A DNA stretch of 64,000 bases, from assembly GCA_031216915.1 (NCBI GenBank), contig CM062293.1:153706285-153770284 (forward strand), read 5' to 3'. Positions 1 to 10,929 of this stretch are shown here, piece after piece. How positions within the stretch are numbered: position 1 is the stretch's first letter; each line of letters starts with the position of its first letter. A program made the translations under genes and the position numbers. Under the pieces are notes generated by a model, which did not search any database, had not been told where the DNA came from, and saw only the letters and a list, made by a program, of their open reading frames with translations. Origin of the DNA: Pictodentalium vernedei (taxonomy: Eukaryota > Mollusca > Scaphopoda > Dentaliida > Dentaliidae).

Positions 1-839
1 CAATAAATAAATAAAATAAATATGACAAATACGATACCAGAAGAATTATGGTAGTTTTTAGGCAGCAATCATATTATATTTATATGGTTAGTTTTAGGTT
101 AATTATCGACAGATCTGTCTTTTTGTCATCCTTGAGTTATTTCAATGACCTCACTGTTATCTCAGATTGGGTTGGTTTGCACGAGTTAATTATGACAGCA
201 CTCCGGACATTTGTGCTTGATTTCTCACTGTGTATTTGTGACCAGTCAGTCTGTGAATTACGTCGAAACAACTGGGTCGGGCAGTGAATTTCCAATCAAA
301 ATTCCACCTGCCTTCCCTACCAACACCTTTGTAAATTCATTGCACTGGTATAGCTTGTCAGGTGTACTTGGTATTGGTACAGTTTAGGTTGTGTGGGCAT
401 TTTTTTCATACTGCCCACAATGTAGGCAACATTTTCCAAAATGAAACTCCCCATAGAGCAGTCATTATAATTATTCTACTACTCCTTTATTGGCTACACT
501 GTACTTATGATACATATATCAAACAATAAAATCTACATTAGTAATTTACAGTGTAGTCCTAAAACACATACATTAGTTCTTATTCATTTCTCATAGCAAG
601 GTGGGTTTTCCAGTCCATGATGGCTGGCATTTAAAATGGCTGTGAAATTGAGTTAGAATAGGTACCCAATAATTTTTTTCAACAATCGGCAAGAGCCGAT
701 ATTTTTCGTACTATTCATACCGATTGCTGATAGGCTTTTATCGGCTGATAGCCGATTGCTTACCGATAGATCGGCTCATCCCTAATGGCTGCATAAATAA
801 TCTTAAAAAATCTTCTTAAGATACACTAGTCAGAATATT
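1..839. other. Intergenic; no gene recognised
   Basis: No convincing coding signal is seen. Positions 680-785 carry a run of short ATCGGC/GCCGAT direct and inverted motifs ending in GGCTCATCCCTAA, which looks like a decayed end of a short inverted-repeat transposon; no partner end or target duplication could be assigned. Confidence 0.5.
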
Positions 840-1420
840 TTGATATTTTATATCCGCATCCTTAGAGGGGTCAAATTCAGTTTGTTCAAATACTGTCCCT
901 GGGTTGATATTTGTGTTCCCAATGGGGGCTAACATTTTTACTTAGTGCTAAGTTAGGAATATATTCTCAGAATCCTCTTCTCCAGAACCACGAGTCAGAA
1001 TTTTTTGCTATTTGGTATACAAAATCCTTAGTGTGGACAAATTTCAAGTTTGTTCAAATAAAGTTTCTGGGTTAATATTTGGGATCCCTATGGGAGGCCT
1101 AATTTTAACTTAGTGCAAAAAAGGAATATTTTTTTAAAAATTTTTGACAAACACCATTCAGATTGTTTTGATACTTGATATAAAACATCCTAGCCAGGCT
1201 CAGATTCATGTTTGTTCGAATCAAGTCCCAGAATTCAAATTTGGGCTCCCTATAAGTGCCCAAATTTTAACTTAGTATAATATGATGAATAATCTTTAAA
1301 AATCTCCTTCTTCAGATCCACCATTCAGAATCTATTGAGTAGTATACAGCATCCAGGGAATTGAGGGGAGCGGTCAGATTCAAGTTTTTTCAAGTTATAT
1401 CCCTAAGCTGACTTTTGGGC
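840..1420 (+). repeat. Diverged ~165 bp units of the AGCTCACC-type satellite-core family
   Basis: Three to four diverged units share the order: CAGAATNTTTTGATATTTGG-like, caagtttgttcaaatcaagt-like, ccctgggttnatatttgggc-like, then aactTAGTGCA-like. The same unit is arrayed at 50.3-51.6 kb and occurs singly at 10.93-11.48 and 12.04-12.2 kb. No termini are visible, so this is an orphan core fragment. Confidence 0.7.
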
Positions 1421-1932
1421 TCCCTAGTTTTGCGTTATTGAAAATCTGGGCATTATTTCTAAGATAGCATGCCAATATTAGAAAAAATCATCTGACATGG
1501 ACAACAGTGTTATAAATAATTAAATGTCTTCTTAGATGCTAATTAAATCCTTCTTTAAACAAGTTTGTCAGATGGGTGTCTTATTGTTGAAATGATTAGT
1601 TGACTAGTCATTGTCTGCGCTGATATAGCCCAACATTGATTCTGGATTTACCTGTTGACTAGTCAGAGCATGTAGTATTTCCTATAAAAACATTATAACG
1701 TAACAAAATTCTGATGCAAGGTCCACCGAGGCAGAGTTAAAATGATCGTTTTATGACATTCAAAATCAAACAGCGCGTTGATACTTTGTGATAATTTGTT
1801 TTATTATTATTTTTAGATTTTTCAAGTTTTATCCTCAATTCCTATTTTCTCCCGAATATTGCTCAGTGACAACCATTGAGCCAAATGTTATCGCAGCTTA
1901 AAATACTAATATAATCCTCCTGTCAAGACTTC
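1421..1932. other. Intergenic; nothing supported
   Basis: AT-rich sequence with short frames only. No repeat partner, hairpin or coding signal is recognised. Confidence 0.4.
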
Positions 1933-1936
1933 TTAA

Positions 1937-2176
1937 CTGGTTGAGTGCTAGAAACCACCATCAGGGTTTTCAAAAGTGAGGATATCAGAGCAAAAGCCAA
2001 CACCTTCCTTGTTAATATTTCATATTCAGTCAAACACAAATATTTTGTTTATATAAATTGGTTTTATTACAAATTATTGGAGAGTGCCTGCAGGCACTCT
2101 CCAATAATTTGTAATAAAACAAGTTTTGAATAACAAATTTAGACAACCAAAAATAATCCAGCCCTCAACCAGATAA
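1937..2176. mobile_element. MITE, CTGGTWGAGTGCT family, with a perfect palindromic core
   Basis: The left end reads TTAACTGGTTGAGTGCTAG at 1933 and the right end is its near complement near 2163-2177, with the right TTAA decayed to ATAA. The centre, 2061-2120, is a perfect 60 bp palindrome (two 30 bp arms, no loop) beginning GTTTTATTAC. Sister copies lie at 11810-12040, 25877-26553 and 37503-37696. It is non-coding and would need an enzyme from elsewhere. Confidence 0.75.
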
Positions 2177-2204
2177 TCACTAATGTGAAAATATCTTATT
2201 ATTT

Positions 2205-2430
2205 GTACTTTCCGATGTTTGACGTCGCATTTTGAAAAACGTTGAAGAATAGCCCAAGAACATTAGGTTTCACTAGGGAAAAAAATCAGAGAAAGCTGAT
2301 TTTTTCAGGGAATGTCGAGTACATGTCACTGAACGATTAGACAAAAGTCCCCTAAAATCCCAGCTGAGCTTTTTTTTCTACAGCCTTTTTTCGAAAACGC
2401 GTTTGAAAAAAATAAAAAAAAATCGCACGA
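2205..2430 (+). repeat. Left inverted arm of the Academ-like element
   Basis: Matches the complement of 6050-6291 in a series of blocks (GACGTC, CATTAG, GGAAAAAAATC, GAGAAAGCTGATTTTTT, AAAAGTCCCC, TGAGCTTTTTT) separated by diverged spacers. Both arms end inward in homopolymer-rich A/T. Confidence 0.6.
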
Positions 2431-2836
2431 ACTTTGTAACCTCGAATTGATCCAACTGTATTTTTTGTTTACGCGTATTTCGAGCTACATAATGTCTAAT
2501 ATACATTTACCTAGAGGAAAATGTGCATTCTGTGACAATTTCTGCGAAAAATTATTGAAAATTCACAAAAAAGTATCGGATTTACGCAAAAAATGACGAA
2601 TTTCCTAATGGATTTGCCCAAAGGGTCGTAGTACAGAACGGGATGTTAGTTGGACAGACGATAAAAAATCCACCACCATTTGAAGACTTTTATCATTGCT
2701 TACAAAATAGACATTATGGAAGACCCCCTCTGCTTCTGGCTGAGTTCCCCTTTTGGCATAAAATTCGTCAGCATGAGAACTCAACTATTTTCGGGGTTGG
2801 GACCGAACAGACACGTCTGTGTCTGGCAGCATTAGA

Positions 2837-2899
2837 TCAATAAATAATATTTACAGAATGTACAAAAATCAATAAATAATATTTACAGAATGTACAAAT
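2837..2899 (-). repeat. ~32 bp tandem duplication downstream of the nuclease gene
   Basis: Two successive copies of a unit starting ATCAATAAATAATATTTACA lie just past the stop codon of the minus-strand gene, in its presumed 3' untranslated region. The AT-rich motif could bear on 3' end formation, but no clear AATAAA on the coding strand was identified. Confidence 0.7.
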
Positions 2900-2971
2900 C
2901 AATCAACATGGATTAAGTTACATTAACTATTATCAACGCTATATACAGAAATGACATGACCTATATACATA

Positions 2972-5713
2972 TTATTCATCGAACTCAGAAATTTCCGACA
3001 GGACAGTGTTTCTGTGGTTGTCACAAGAATCCGAACTGCAATTACACAAACCTGAGCAAGAGAGTCCTGCCTTCTTACACCCACACCTTTTTGTACAAGC
3101 ACTCTTGCAACCACAACTGATCAGATTCAGTAGGTTATCGGGGACACATGGCTTTGTGGCTGCAGTCGGTACAAGAAGTCCATTGTCTAGCGACCACCCC
3201 CAATCCGTCGGAGGAAGCGAAGTGCCCAGCCATTGTTGGACCTGGAGATAACATCTGTAGACATGTTGTTGTGCAGCATCACTGCTTGGTGGGAGTGAGG
3301 CTAGGTCGATGGGTTTATTCAGTTTAGATTTTGCTACATAACGCTTGTAAGTGACATATCTATATTGGTCGAGAGAGGAAACAGTTTTACTCCCGTATAA
3401 GATCAGGAGAAGTTGTTCCCCGGCAGCGGCTACTGCACTTGGTGTACTGTCATCCGCCAAAATTGTGTTGACATACTGTTGTGAGTCGCTAGTAACATCG
3501 GAGACAATTGTACTGAATACTTTCTTCTTACCAACTCGAAAGAGTGCAGAAGTAGTGTCACAACCACTTATAGAATGTGCTACAAGGAGGTTGCTTCTAT
3601 GGTCACCCATTTTGGTTGCTATTTCACTAACTGAAACTAGTAAGTTTGGGGTAATGAAATACATCATGTGAATATTACATCCCGGTTGAACTCGAGAGGT
3701 AAGAATGACTAACAAGTCTGTGTCTGTTCCCACAACGACAACATTGTTGTCATCTTGAGCGATGTCAAGTGCAGTTTCGGCTATCAGTACATCAGCATCA
3801 GCCCCGGCCTGCTTGGACTGAATATTGATAGCAAATAGCTCCTGCATTAGAAGATCGATCAGTTTGGTTTTGTTCTTGGCATTTGCAAGGAAATCGGATT
3901 GGGGTGTGGTGGCTGGTAACTCGGGTGAGATATTGATATCAATGGATTACCTGTCTTTAGATCTACGGGCTTGTTCCATGCCCTTTGTCAACATTGTACA
4001 AGCATAACCATCAAAAACAACCACGACGTTCGCCCCAAAATATCTCACTAGATAATTGGAATATGATGTACATATGTCCTTATATGACGACTGTTTAGGC
4101 CATACAACTGCCCTCAATAAAAATCCACCATCCACAACAAACAGAGAATGTTCTGGGATTTTAGTTTGCTCGGAACCGTATGTTTTGAGGATCTTACCGA
4201 GCGTGCTTTTCTGTGTCTTCCTCATTCCAGCAGAATCAAACAATGCTGATGGTTTTGGGGCGAGTTCATATTTGAGATACTCTTCCATCTCTGCTTGTGA
4301 CTGAATAACACATGTGATGCGGTTGAACAGAATTGTGGGGTCAATCACTACCTTACTTCCACGGACTTTGATGCTATTTGCCATCGATGCGAAAGACTTC
4401 ACAGTGTCAACACGTCGTAGTTTGATGCTGTTGAACGTTTTGCTTACAAAATTCGATATGCAACATTCACCAATTTTGCGAACTTGGTCACAGTTCACAG
4501 TTTCGTCGACCACATGCCCGGTCGCTATAGAGACTAATTGTAGTGGATCTCTATTCTGAAAGGGGGAATGCACTCTGAGCCAGTTCAATAATTTGGTGAT
4601 ATCATTGGCATCAGTCAATTGTGAACTTTGACGGAGATCCCGATGTTGTTCGCCATGACCAGTGTGAACATGAACAAAATTTTCGAGAGCATTACATATC
4701 GGAAGGCAAAGAGGTAGTCCATGTACCCATTTCGCAACAGTGCTATCGGTTATTCCCCTGCCATGTGTGAGACCACCAGGGAGCTTGAACATTCTCATTA
4801 AACACTGCTCTATGGTCTGATCAGAATATATCCCGTCCCAGAATTTATCTGAGCGCCTTATGGTAAAGTAACCTTTCTCAGTGAACAACTTCAAATCATC
4901 CTGTTGCATTATTTCTGTTAGCTCATTCATCTGCTGCAAATAGAGATGAGAACTTTTTGCATATGCAAAATGACCACCTGCGTGAAATACTGGAATCATA
5001 TTGCGAATACAATATGTGTGGAGTTCCCAGTCGCCTGTGCGCTCTGCTCTCAAGAACAACTGGAGAAGACCTATTTGCTCGTAGTATTGTACCCAAAGCT
5101 TTCCTGTGCGTCCTACGGACGCATTCTGGAGCAGTTCGTGTAATTTTGACAGTAGATGGTTGACACTTTCTTGATTGACAGCGTCAGCTGTTGTACAGTC
5201 ACCTCTGGCAAGTCTACAGAATATTTCATTGACTTCTGTGCAGTCTATGTTATCAAGTGTTCGGCTTTCTTCAAACACAAGTTTTGTAATGGCAATTTGT
5301 GTTAGCAAATGGGCACGAACTGCTCTTGAATATGCATGACCACTGATCAAATGATGGATTGACCCACCAGCATAAACAGTCCCCCAAAGTTCATCCAAGC
5401 CGCTACCACCCATGATCAAACCAATTGCCCCTAAATATGACATAATCATATGGAAGCCGCCGAGTCTAACGAAAACTTTTGTCAACTTATCTGACGAAGA
5501 CACAATCTCCACTGCTTTGATATAAAGTGGTTGGTCAAACGTCACTGGACAAACGTTCAGTCCCTGTTTCTCACATTCAGTTTGCATCTTGAGTGTAGGC
5601 GAACACCACATTATGTGATTTAATCGAACATGGAAATTGAAACAATGATGCTGTGATACGGTATTTGAATGAGAAAAGTCGATGCCATTTGAATTTGAGT
5701 TTAGGGGGTATGG
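2972..5713 (-). pseudogene. Academ-like transposase/XPG-like nuclease with cysteine-rich tail, one in-frame stop
   Basis: The frame runs from a Met at 5611 to a stop at 2972, about 880 codons, broken only by TAA at 3949-3947. Both sides are in the same frame and the 33 codons after the stop read as ordinary protein (ISPELPATTP, then NKTKLIDLL). Counting from 5611: VTFDQPLYIKA (Asp26), GGFH (51-54), GSGLDEL (69-75), RAERTGDWELH (188-198), plausibly an RNase H-like region. An XPG N-type strand follows (Asp494 in FVVDGG, Asp534 in VVFDGY). After the stop come DADVLIAE, VGTDTDLLV and SGCDTTS, the acidic steps and hairpin expected of XPG/FEN1 nucleases. The last ~50 residues hold a cluster of CxC motifs. 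The open frame continues upstream to 5713 (NGIDFSHSNT is family-like) before TAA at 5716, so the N-terminus is missing. From memory, this order recurs in multi-copy proteins of fish, cnidarians and other invertebrates; Academ assignment is an inference. Confidence 0.65.
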
Positions 5714-6049
5714 TTAATATTTCACACGTTTCACCAGTTCATTATGGAATAAATGACTATTGTTATATATCATTATAAAGCCACTGCTTTTCGGCAATTT
5801 TTGATATATAATTTAACTCCCAAAGTAGTCGTAGATTTGATTTAATGGACGTTGTGTACTGTTGTGTGTATGAAAACAATAAATTTTTTTTCGTCATTTT
5901 GTACATTTTCGTGAATATTTCACCATTGAGTGTGAGGATTGGTACAAAGTTGGCATTTTCTGTTGGGGATATGTATTCTCAATATAATTCAGCACGATAT
6001 TTATGATTCTCACCCTACTAAGGCGAATAAGAATGAGAAATATGGAGCT

Positions 6050-6291
6050 GGGTCGAATTTTTTTTTAAATTTTTTTTTTCATCAAAAAAACGCTATAACT
6101 AAAAAAGCTCAACTCGGATTCGCGGGGACTTTTCACACTTTATCCGCAATGTGTGTCCCGGAAACATATAAAAAAATCAGCTTTCTCCGATTTTTTTCCT
6201 TACTTTCTCATTTTTATGTCTAATGTGTCTGGACTAAGAAACTGAATAGAAAGTGACGTTTGGACGTCAGGATAATTAAAGTCTCAAAGGG
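6050..6291 (-). repeat. Right inverted arm of the Academ-like element
   Basis: Complement of the 2205-2430 arm in ordered blocks. Its outer edge, read inward, starts CCCTTTGAGACTTTAATTA next to TTAA at 6292-6295, the best guess for the element boundary. Confidence 0.55.
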
Positions 6292-6655
6292 TTAATAATG
6301 AGATATAAACCGACTCAGACTTTGAGATCAAAGTGAAACATGAAAGTTAACTGTTGTATCGACTCCTTTGAACTCTCTGACAATGGTCGCACTGCACATG
6401 CCTAAATACTGTTAATGATGTAGTTAATTGAACTTGTCTCCATACAATAAAATTTCTCTTAAAGAGAAATTCCGTCATGCCTATGTATGTCACCCATGAA
6501 CCAGCATCAGTAAAGCGCACAAGTCGAGAAAGATATTCAACTACCGAGGTATTGCTTTGTAAATCTTGGCGGCAGAAAGTAGGGTGCGAACTAGTTGACT
6601 TTAACTCAACTTCTAGGTGTCAACTAAATGGCTTGAGAATCTCAGTGTTGTTTAA

Positions 6656-6859
6656 CCCCCTGCACACTGATGTCGAAATATCTAAAGTTCAGGGTGCAAA
6701 TATTTCCCATAATGCAACTAGAAATTTAACCAATTCAATCTGGTTTGACAGAGCTCAATGAGCTCTGTCAAACAAGATTGAATTGGTTAAATTCCCAGTT
6801 GCATTATGGGAAAAATGGCTACTTCAAATCTGGATATTTTGACATCAGTGTGCAGGGGG
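6656..6859. mobile_element. piggyBac-type MITE with TTAA target duplication
   Basis: TTAA at 6652-6655 and 6860-6863 flank a 204 bp element with inverted ends CCCCCTGCACACTGATGTC. Inner arms are also complementary (blocks around AATTTAACCAATTCAATCT) and meet at GAGCTCAATGAGCTC, so most of the element folds into one hairpin. TTAA targets and CCC ends are the piggyBac pattern. A diverged relative lies at 27156-27344. Confidence 0.85.
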
Positions 6860-7185
6860 TTAAACATTATTATTTATCATATTTCCTCTGATTTGGATCA
6901 ATGTTCAGTTATGTTCAGCATTTAGTAGCACCCCCAGAAAGAAGTGATGTCAAAGCACTTCCTAAATTTTACATAATTTTTTGTCGCAGATTATGTGATG
7001 TTCAACAAAAACAACTGCTGCAGATTTTAGTCACTGAAATCAGAGTACTGCTCCAGTAGTTGTATATTGATGCATGATATTGCACACTTTTAAACTTAAT
7101 ACACAATCTAATATTAAATTTTTAGTGTTTTATCACATACAGTACTTTAAAGTAAGCTATTAATTGAAAATAGAATATGTTTTCA

Positions 7186-8527
7186 TTTTTAGCTTGACTT
7201 GACAAAGTCAAGATAAGCTATTGCCATCACTTTTGCGGAAGTCTGTTAGTCTGTGAGTCTGAGTCTGTTCACATTTTCCTCTAGCACAGGCTACACCCCG
7301 TAGTTTTGTCTGATCATCACAAAATTTCATGATGGCTGCCCAAGCCCAAATCCTGAAAACCTTTAGCACAGTCTACAGGTTGTATTTATGGAGAGATTTC
7401 ATTATACCTTGGTAGAATGACTCCATATAATATCTAGATGAGAACATCCCATTTTGGTTGCGATCATTCAGCTGTGATGGCTGCCCGAGACCCAAACCCC
7501 AACAAGCACAGACTACAGGTCGTATTTATGAAGGGATTTCATTGTACCTTGGTAGGATGACTCAGTATAATGTCAAGATGAGGACGTCCCCCTTTTGGTC
7601 GTGATCAGTCAACCATGATGCAGTGTGAGTCCAAAACCCAAAAACCTTTAGCACAGTCTACAGGTCGTATCTATGAAGGGGAGAACTTCCCCATTTGGTT
7701 GTGATCTGTCAACCATGATGACTGCCCGAGCCCAAAACCCAAAAATCTTTAGCACAGTATACAGGTCATATTTATGGAGTGATTTCATTGTACCTTGGTA
7801 GGATGACTCCATATAATGTCTAGATGAGAATGTCCCCTTTTGATTGCGATTGGTCAACTGCTATGGCTACAGGGGCCCAAAAACCTTTAGCACAGTCTAC
7901 AGGTCATATTTATGGAGAGATTTGATTGTAACTTGGTAGTATGACTCCAGATATTAAATGTCTAGATGAGAAAGTCCCCTTTTGGTTGCGATCATTCAAC
8001 CATCGCGGCTGCTCGAGCCCAAAACCTGAAAAAATTTAGCACAGACTACAGGTCGTATTATGAAGGGATTTTATTGTAATCTGGTAGGAGGACTCAGTAT
8101 AATGTCTAGATGAGGACGTCCCCTTTTGGTTGTGATCAGTCAACCATGATGGCTGCACATGCCCGAAGTCTGAAAACCTTTAGCACAGGCCTTATTTATG
8201 AAGGGGTTTTGTTGTAACTTGATAGGATGACTCGTTTTGGAATAATTTCACTGTAACTTGGTAACTTTGGTTGACATACATTAACTGTGAGGGCAACATA
8301 CATTAACTGTGAGGACCACATTTACCCACCCCTCAATTCTTTAGTACAGTCTACACCGCAAATTATTTTTATTGAAAACATAGCATCCAGGGAACAGAAA
8401 TGAACATATTCCCAATTATCACAATTCTTGTCTTATTTCATAATCCTTTCATAAACATTTGACATTATCCTTATCATCAAACACAACACACAAAGTTAAG
8501 CTACAGTGTCACTGACACTTCCATTGG
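7186..8527 (+). mobile_element. Helentron/Pearl-like non-autonomous element with ~140 bp satellite core
   Basis: The 5' end has TTTTTAGCTTGACTTGACAA with a short stem (CTTGAC/GTCAAG). The 3' end has AGCTACAGTGTCACTGACAC, a 6 bp stem (AGTGTC/GACACT) a few bases from the edge. In between, about seven units of ~140 bp carry TTTAGCACAGTCTACAGGTC, GGGATTTCATTGTAACTTGG and TGTCTAGATGAGAACGTCC. Comparison with the empty paralogue at ~26070-26095 (TTTCATTTTTGGAATTCAC) places the insertion between TTTTT and GGAATT. Related copies: 37697-40918, 46245-47847, 54354-55121. A short 3' hairpin, T-rich target and satellite core are the pattern known from Helentron-associated elements and bivalve Pearl repeats. 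Confidence 0.65.
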
Positions 8528-8604
8528 AATTCACTCTAAAAACATTTCCATCATCCAGTATAAGTACTTCCATTATTTCCTTGAACTCCACACCCTATCA
8601 TGCT

Positions 8605-8857
8605 CAAGCCAGAAAATAAGCAGACTGTCATCTGCAAAATGAGGTCCCCAGAGGATGAATTTAGTGATGCTACCCTGCATAGCAGGGTAGCATCACTAAA
8701 TTTACCCTCTATGAAGCTCCGTCTGAATCAGGGTCACAAAACTAAACAAAAAGAGGTACCCAGAGGATAAATTGGCCCAGTGTATGGGATAGCATCATCA
8801 AATTCACCCTCTGGGGACCTCATTCTGCAAATGTCAGACTGCTTATTTTCAAGCTTG
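8605..8857. mobile_element. hAT-type MITE, CAAGCC family, copy 1, TSD ATCATGCT
   Basis: Inverted ends CAAGCCAGAAAATAAGCAG flank 253 bp that fold further through GGTCCCCAGAGGATGAATTT and the central palindrome GATGCTACCCTGC. Perfect 8 bp duplications ATCATGCT lie at 8597-8604 and 8858-8865, the hAT signature length. Confidence 0.88.
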
Positions 8858-9400
8858 ATCATGCTATGTAACAGGTAACCAACTAACCCTGTGCATAGTT
8901 ACAGCCTTAGTCAGTGTATATTTTTATGTAGGGTGTGCTATTGCAGTCTATCAATTAATCCTGTACAATGCCTATGGTTAGTCAATGTATGTTAGCTTAT
9001 CAACTAACCCTGTGCAATGAACAGGGTTAGTCACTTTTCTGTTAGAGTGTAAATAAGATCATCTCTATTATGTGACAACCCAGGAAGTGTGCCTAATTCT
9101 GTGCATTGTACAGGGTTATTCACACTTTTTGGTTATAAGAAATTTCATTATTAATTTCGTAACTAACTCTGGGCACTGTGAACCCTTAGTGTAAATCTCA
9201 TCTATATAAAATCTTTGCTCAATGCAATGAGCAAAAGCAGCTAGTACATGTACTATTTTTAAAAAGTGTTCAAACTAAGCTTACATGGGTGCCAGAATGG
9301 CCCAAACATTGGCCCGACCTTAACACCCAGATCCCTGTTTTTTTTTAATTGTTGCCATCGGTTATGTCGGAGAGAAAAAAAATGACAGTGCATGCAGTTT

Positions 9401-9480
9401 GTCTTTCGAGGAACATAATATGACAAAATTCCCTGCCAAATTGCCAAGGGAATTTTGTCATATTATGTTCCTCGAAAGAC
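9401..9480. repeat. Perfect 34 bp-arm hairpin
   Basis: Arms 9401-9434 (starting GTCTTTCGAGGAACATAATA) and 9447-9480 are exact complements around a 12 base loop. It lies inside the larger foldback element and may be its core or a separate insertion. Confidence 0.85.
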
Positions 9481-10499
9481 GAACTTCATTGTGGGGGCCC
9501 CACAAATGTGGGGGTCCTAGGCATACGCCCAGTCTGCTCATTCGTAAATCCAGCCCTGCCCCAGAAAATGTTTGAAAAATGACATCTCTCAGACCCATTT
9601 TGGGCCTACTTCTTTGGTATTCCAACCGCTTCCGAAGTGGGCTATTTTATGCATGCACTATTTTCGTTTTTCTGCCAGAACAAAATTAAAAAATCATAGC
9701 CTAGTAATTTGATATGAATGACGTTCAGCTGAAGGTCGATCACAAAAATGTCATGATCGACAATTTTTTTGCGCCCCTGGCTTATGGAAATCCTCCTCAT
9801 TGGAAATGATTGTGGAAAGGTTTTTTTTAGTGAATTCCTGAAATGAAAATGTATATTCTACTTTCAATTCATTGCTTGTTTTACACAGTTTATATCATTT
9901 TTGCATTCCATTAAATAAGTAATTTCCACGTAGACTTATACAGATACATGAACTATATGTAGGCATGTATCTCACCATTTATCAGGCCATTCAGAGTAAA
10001 ACTGAACTTGACAATATGTGTGTTATATTGCAGGTTTTTTTACCCTACAAACCTAAAACAGTGTGTCTGGTAGGTGCATGTAACTCTACATTTCACAGGA
10101 ACTTTGAACTTTGTCCTAGAAGATAGTAGTATAAACCCATCCATCCAACCCTCTCCCCCCCCCCCCCCCACTCCCATATATAATATATTACATGATGGGG
10201 ATATATATTGTGAGGGTTTTATAGTCTTCTTGGACATAACCCCAAACACCTGTAGTACATTTTCTGATTTATTGTCAGAGTATAGCATATTATTTAACCC
10301 CCCCCCCCCCCCACAACCATCACACACACAGACACATTTAACACCTTGGGTCACACTCATCAAAAACTGGGGATCAAAATAACATTGCTGTAGGTCCAGT
10401 TCTAAATTTTGTTACCCTACAGACCAAATCATTGTAGACTTAGAGTATCAAGGGCATTTGTGTCCACCCCATCCTCCCTGCTGAACACGTGGAAGTTCT

Positions 10500-10758
10500 C
10501 AAGACAGAAAATAAGCAGACTCATCTGCAGAATGAGATTCTCAGACAGTGAATTTGGTGATGCTACCCTGCACAGCATGGTAGCATTACCAAATGTGCCC
10601 TCTGTAGACTTCACTCTGAATCAAGGTCTCAGGCGTAAACAGAAACAGGTATCCAAAGGATAAATTAGGGGATATTATCACAGTATGGGATAGCATCAGA
10701 AAATTCACCCACCTGGGACCTCATTCTGCAAATGACAGATGGCTTATTTTCAGGCATG
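10500..10758. mobile_element. hAT-type MITE, CAAGCC family, copy 2, TSD GAAGTTCT
   Basis: Ends are CAAGACAGAAAATAAGCAG and the complement of CTTATTTTCAGGCATG. Perfect 8 bp duplications GAAGTTCT flank it at 10492-10499 and 10759-10766. The centre carries the family palindrome GATGCTACCCTGCACAGCAT. No coding potential is seen. Confidence 0.88.
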
Positions 10759-10929
10759 GAAGTTCTGTATTCAGCCACATTTTAAATAGCAGATAGGGAA
10801 TAAAGGATACAGCAGTAAGCTATTAGGTATTTTGGGGGGTATCTGCAGAGGCCAAATGTAGGGTACCTTGCCCAATGGCAATTTTTCCCAATTCCAAACT
10901 CCTAATTTCCCAATCTCAGTTCCCACTCA

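Larger units (their letters stand above)
2199..6291 (-). mobile_element. Academ-like DNA transposon, defective, with long diverged inverted ends
   Basis: A minus-strand nuclease/transposase gene (2972-5611) sits between two inverted sequences. The left arm (~2205-2430) and the complement of the right arm (~6050-6291) share in the same order GACGTC, CATTAG, GGAAAAAAATCNGAGAAAG, CTGATTTTTT, AAAAGTCCCC and AGYTGAGCTTTTTT. The right edge reads CAAAGGG followed by TTAA; the left edge is less clear, so the exact target duplication is unknown. The arrangement says the gene is transposon cargo or the transposase itself rather than a host gene. The element is non-autonomous now: the gene lacks its N-terminal part and has an internal stop. 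Confidence 0.6.
7155..9886. mobile_element. Foldback element with ~44 bp inverted ends, carrying two nested insertions
   Basis: The left end, GCTATTAATTGAAAATAGAA continuing to TTTCATTTTT, is split by the Helentron-like insertion at 7186-8527; its inner part resumes as GGAATTCAC at ~8526. The complementary right end lies at ~9840-9886 (GTGAATTCC, GAAATGAAAATGTATATTCT). A shorter relative at 26043-26500 lacks both nested insertions. The interior (8870-9250) repeats AACTAACCCTGTGCA-type motifs in both orientations. No coding capacity is seen. Confidence 0.65.

Noticed and set aside
3006-5163. Plus-strand frames opposite the nuclease gene
   Set aside because: They are shadows of the minus-strand gene, short and without their own motifs.
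7190-8370. Regular ~140 bp repetition considered as a CRISPR array
   Set aside because: Unit length, divergence, lack of short identical repeats with unique spacers and the eukaryotic setting rule it out; it is a satellite-type core.
10040-10382. Overlapping frames on both strands with Gly- or Pro-rich runs
   Set aside because: The runs come from C tracts at 10145-10168 and 10299-10312; both strands are open for compositional reasons.
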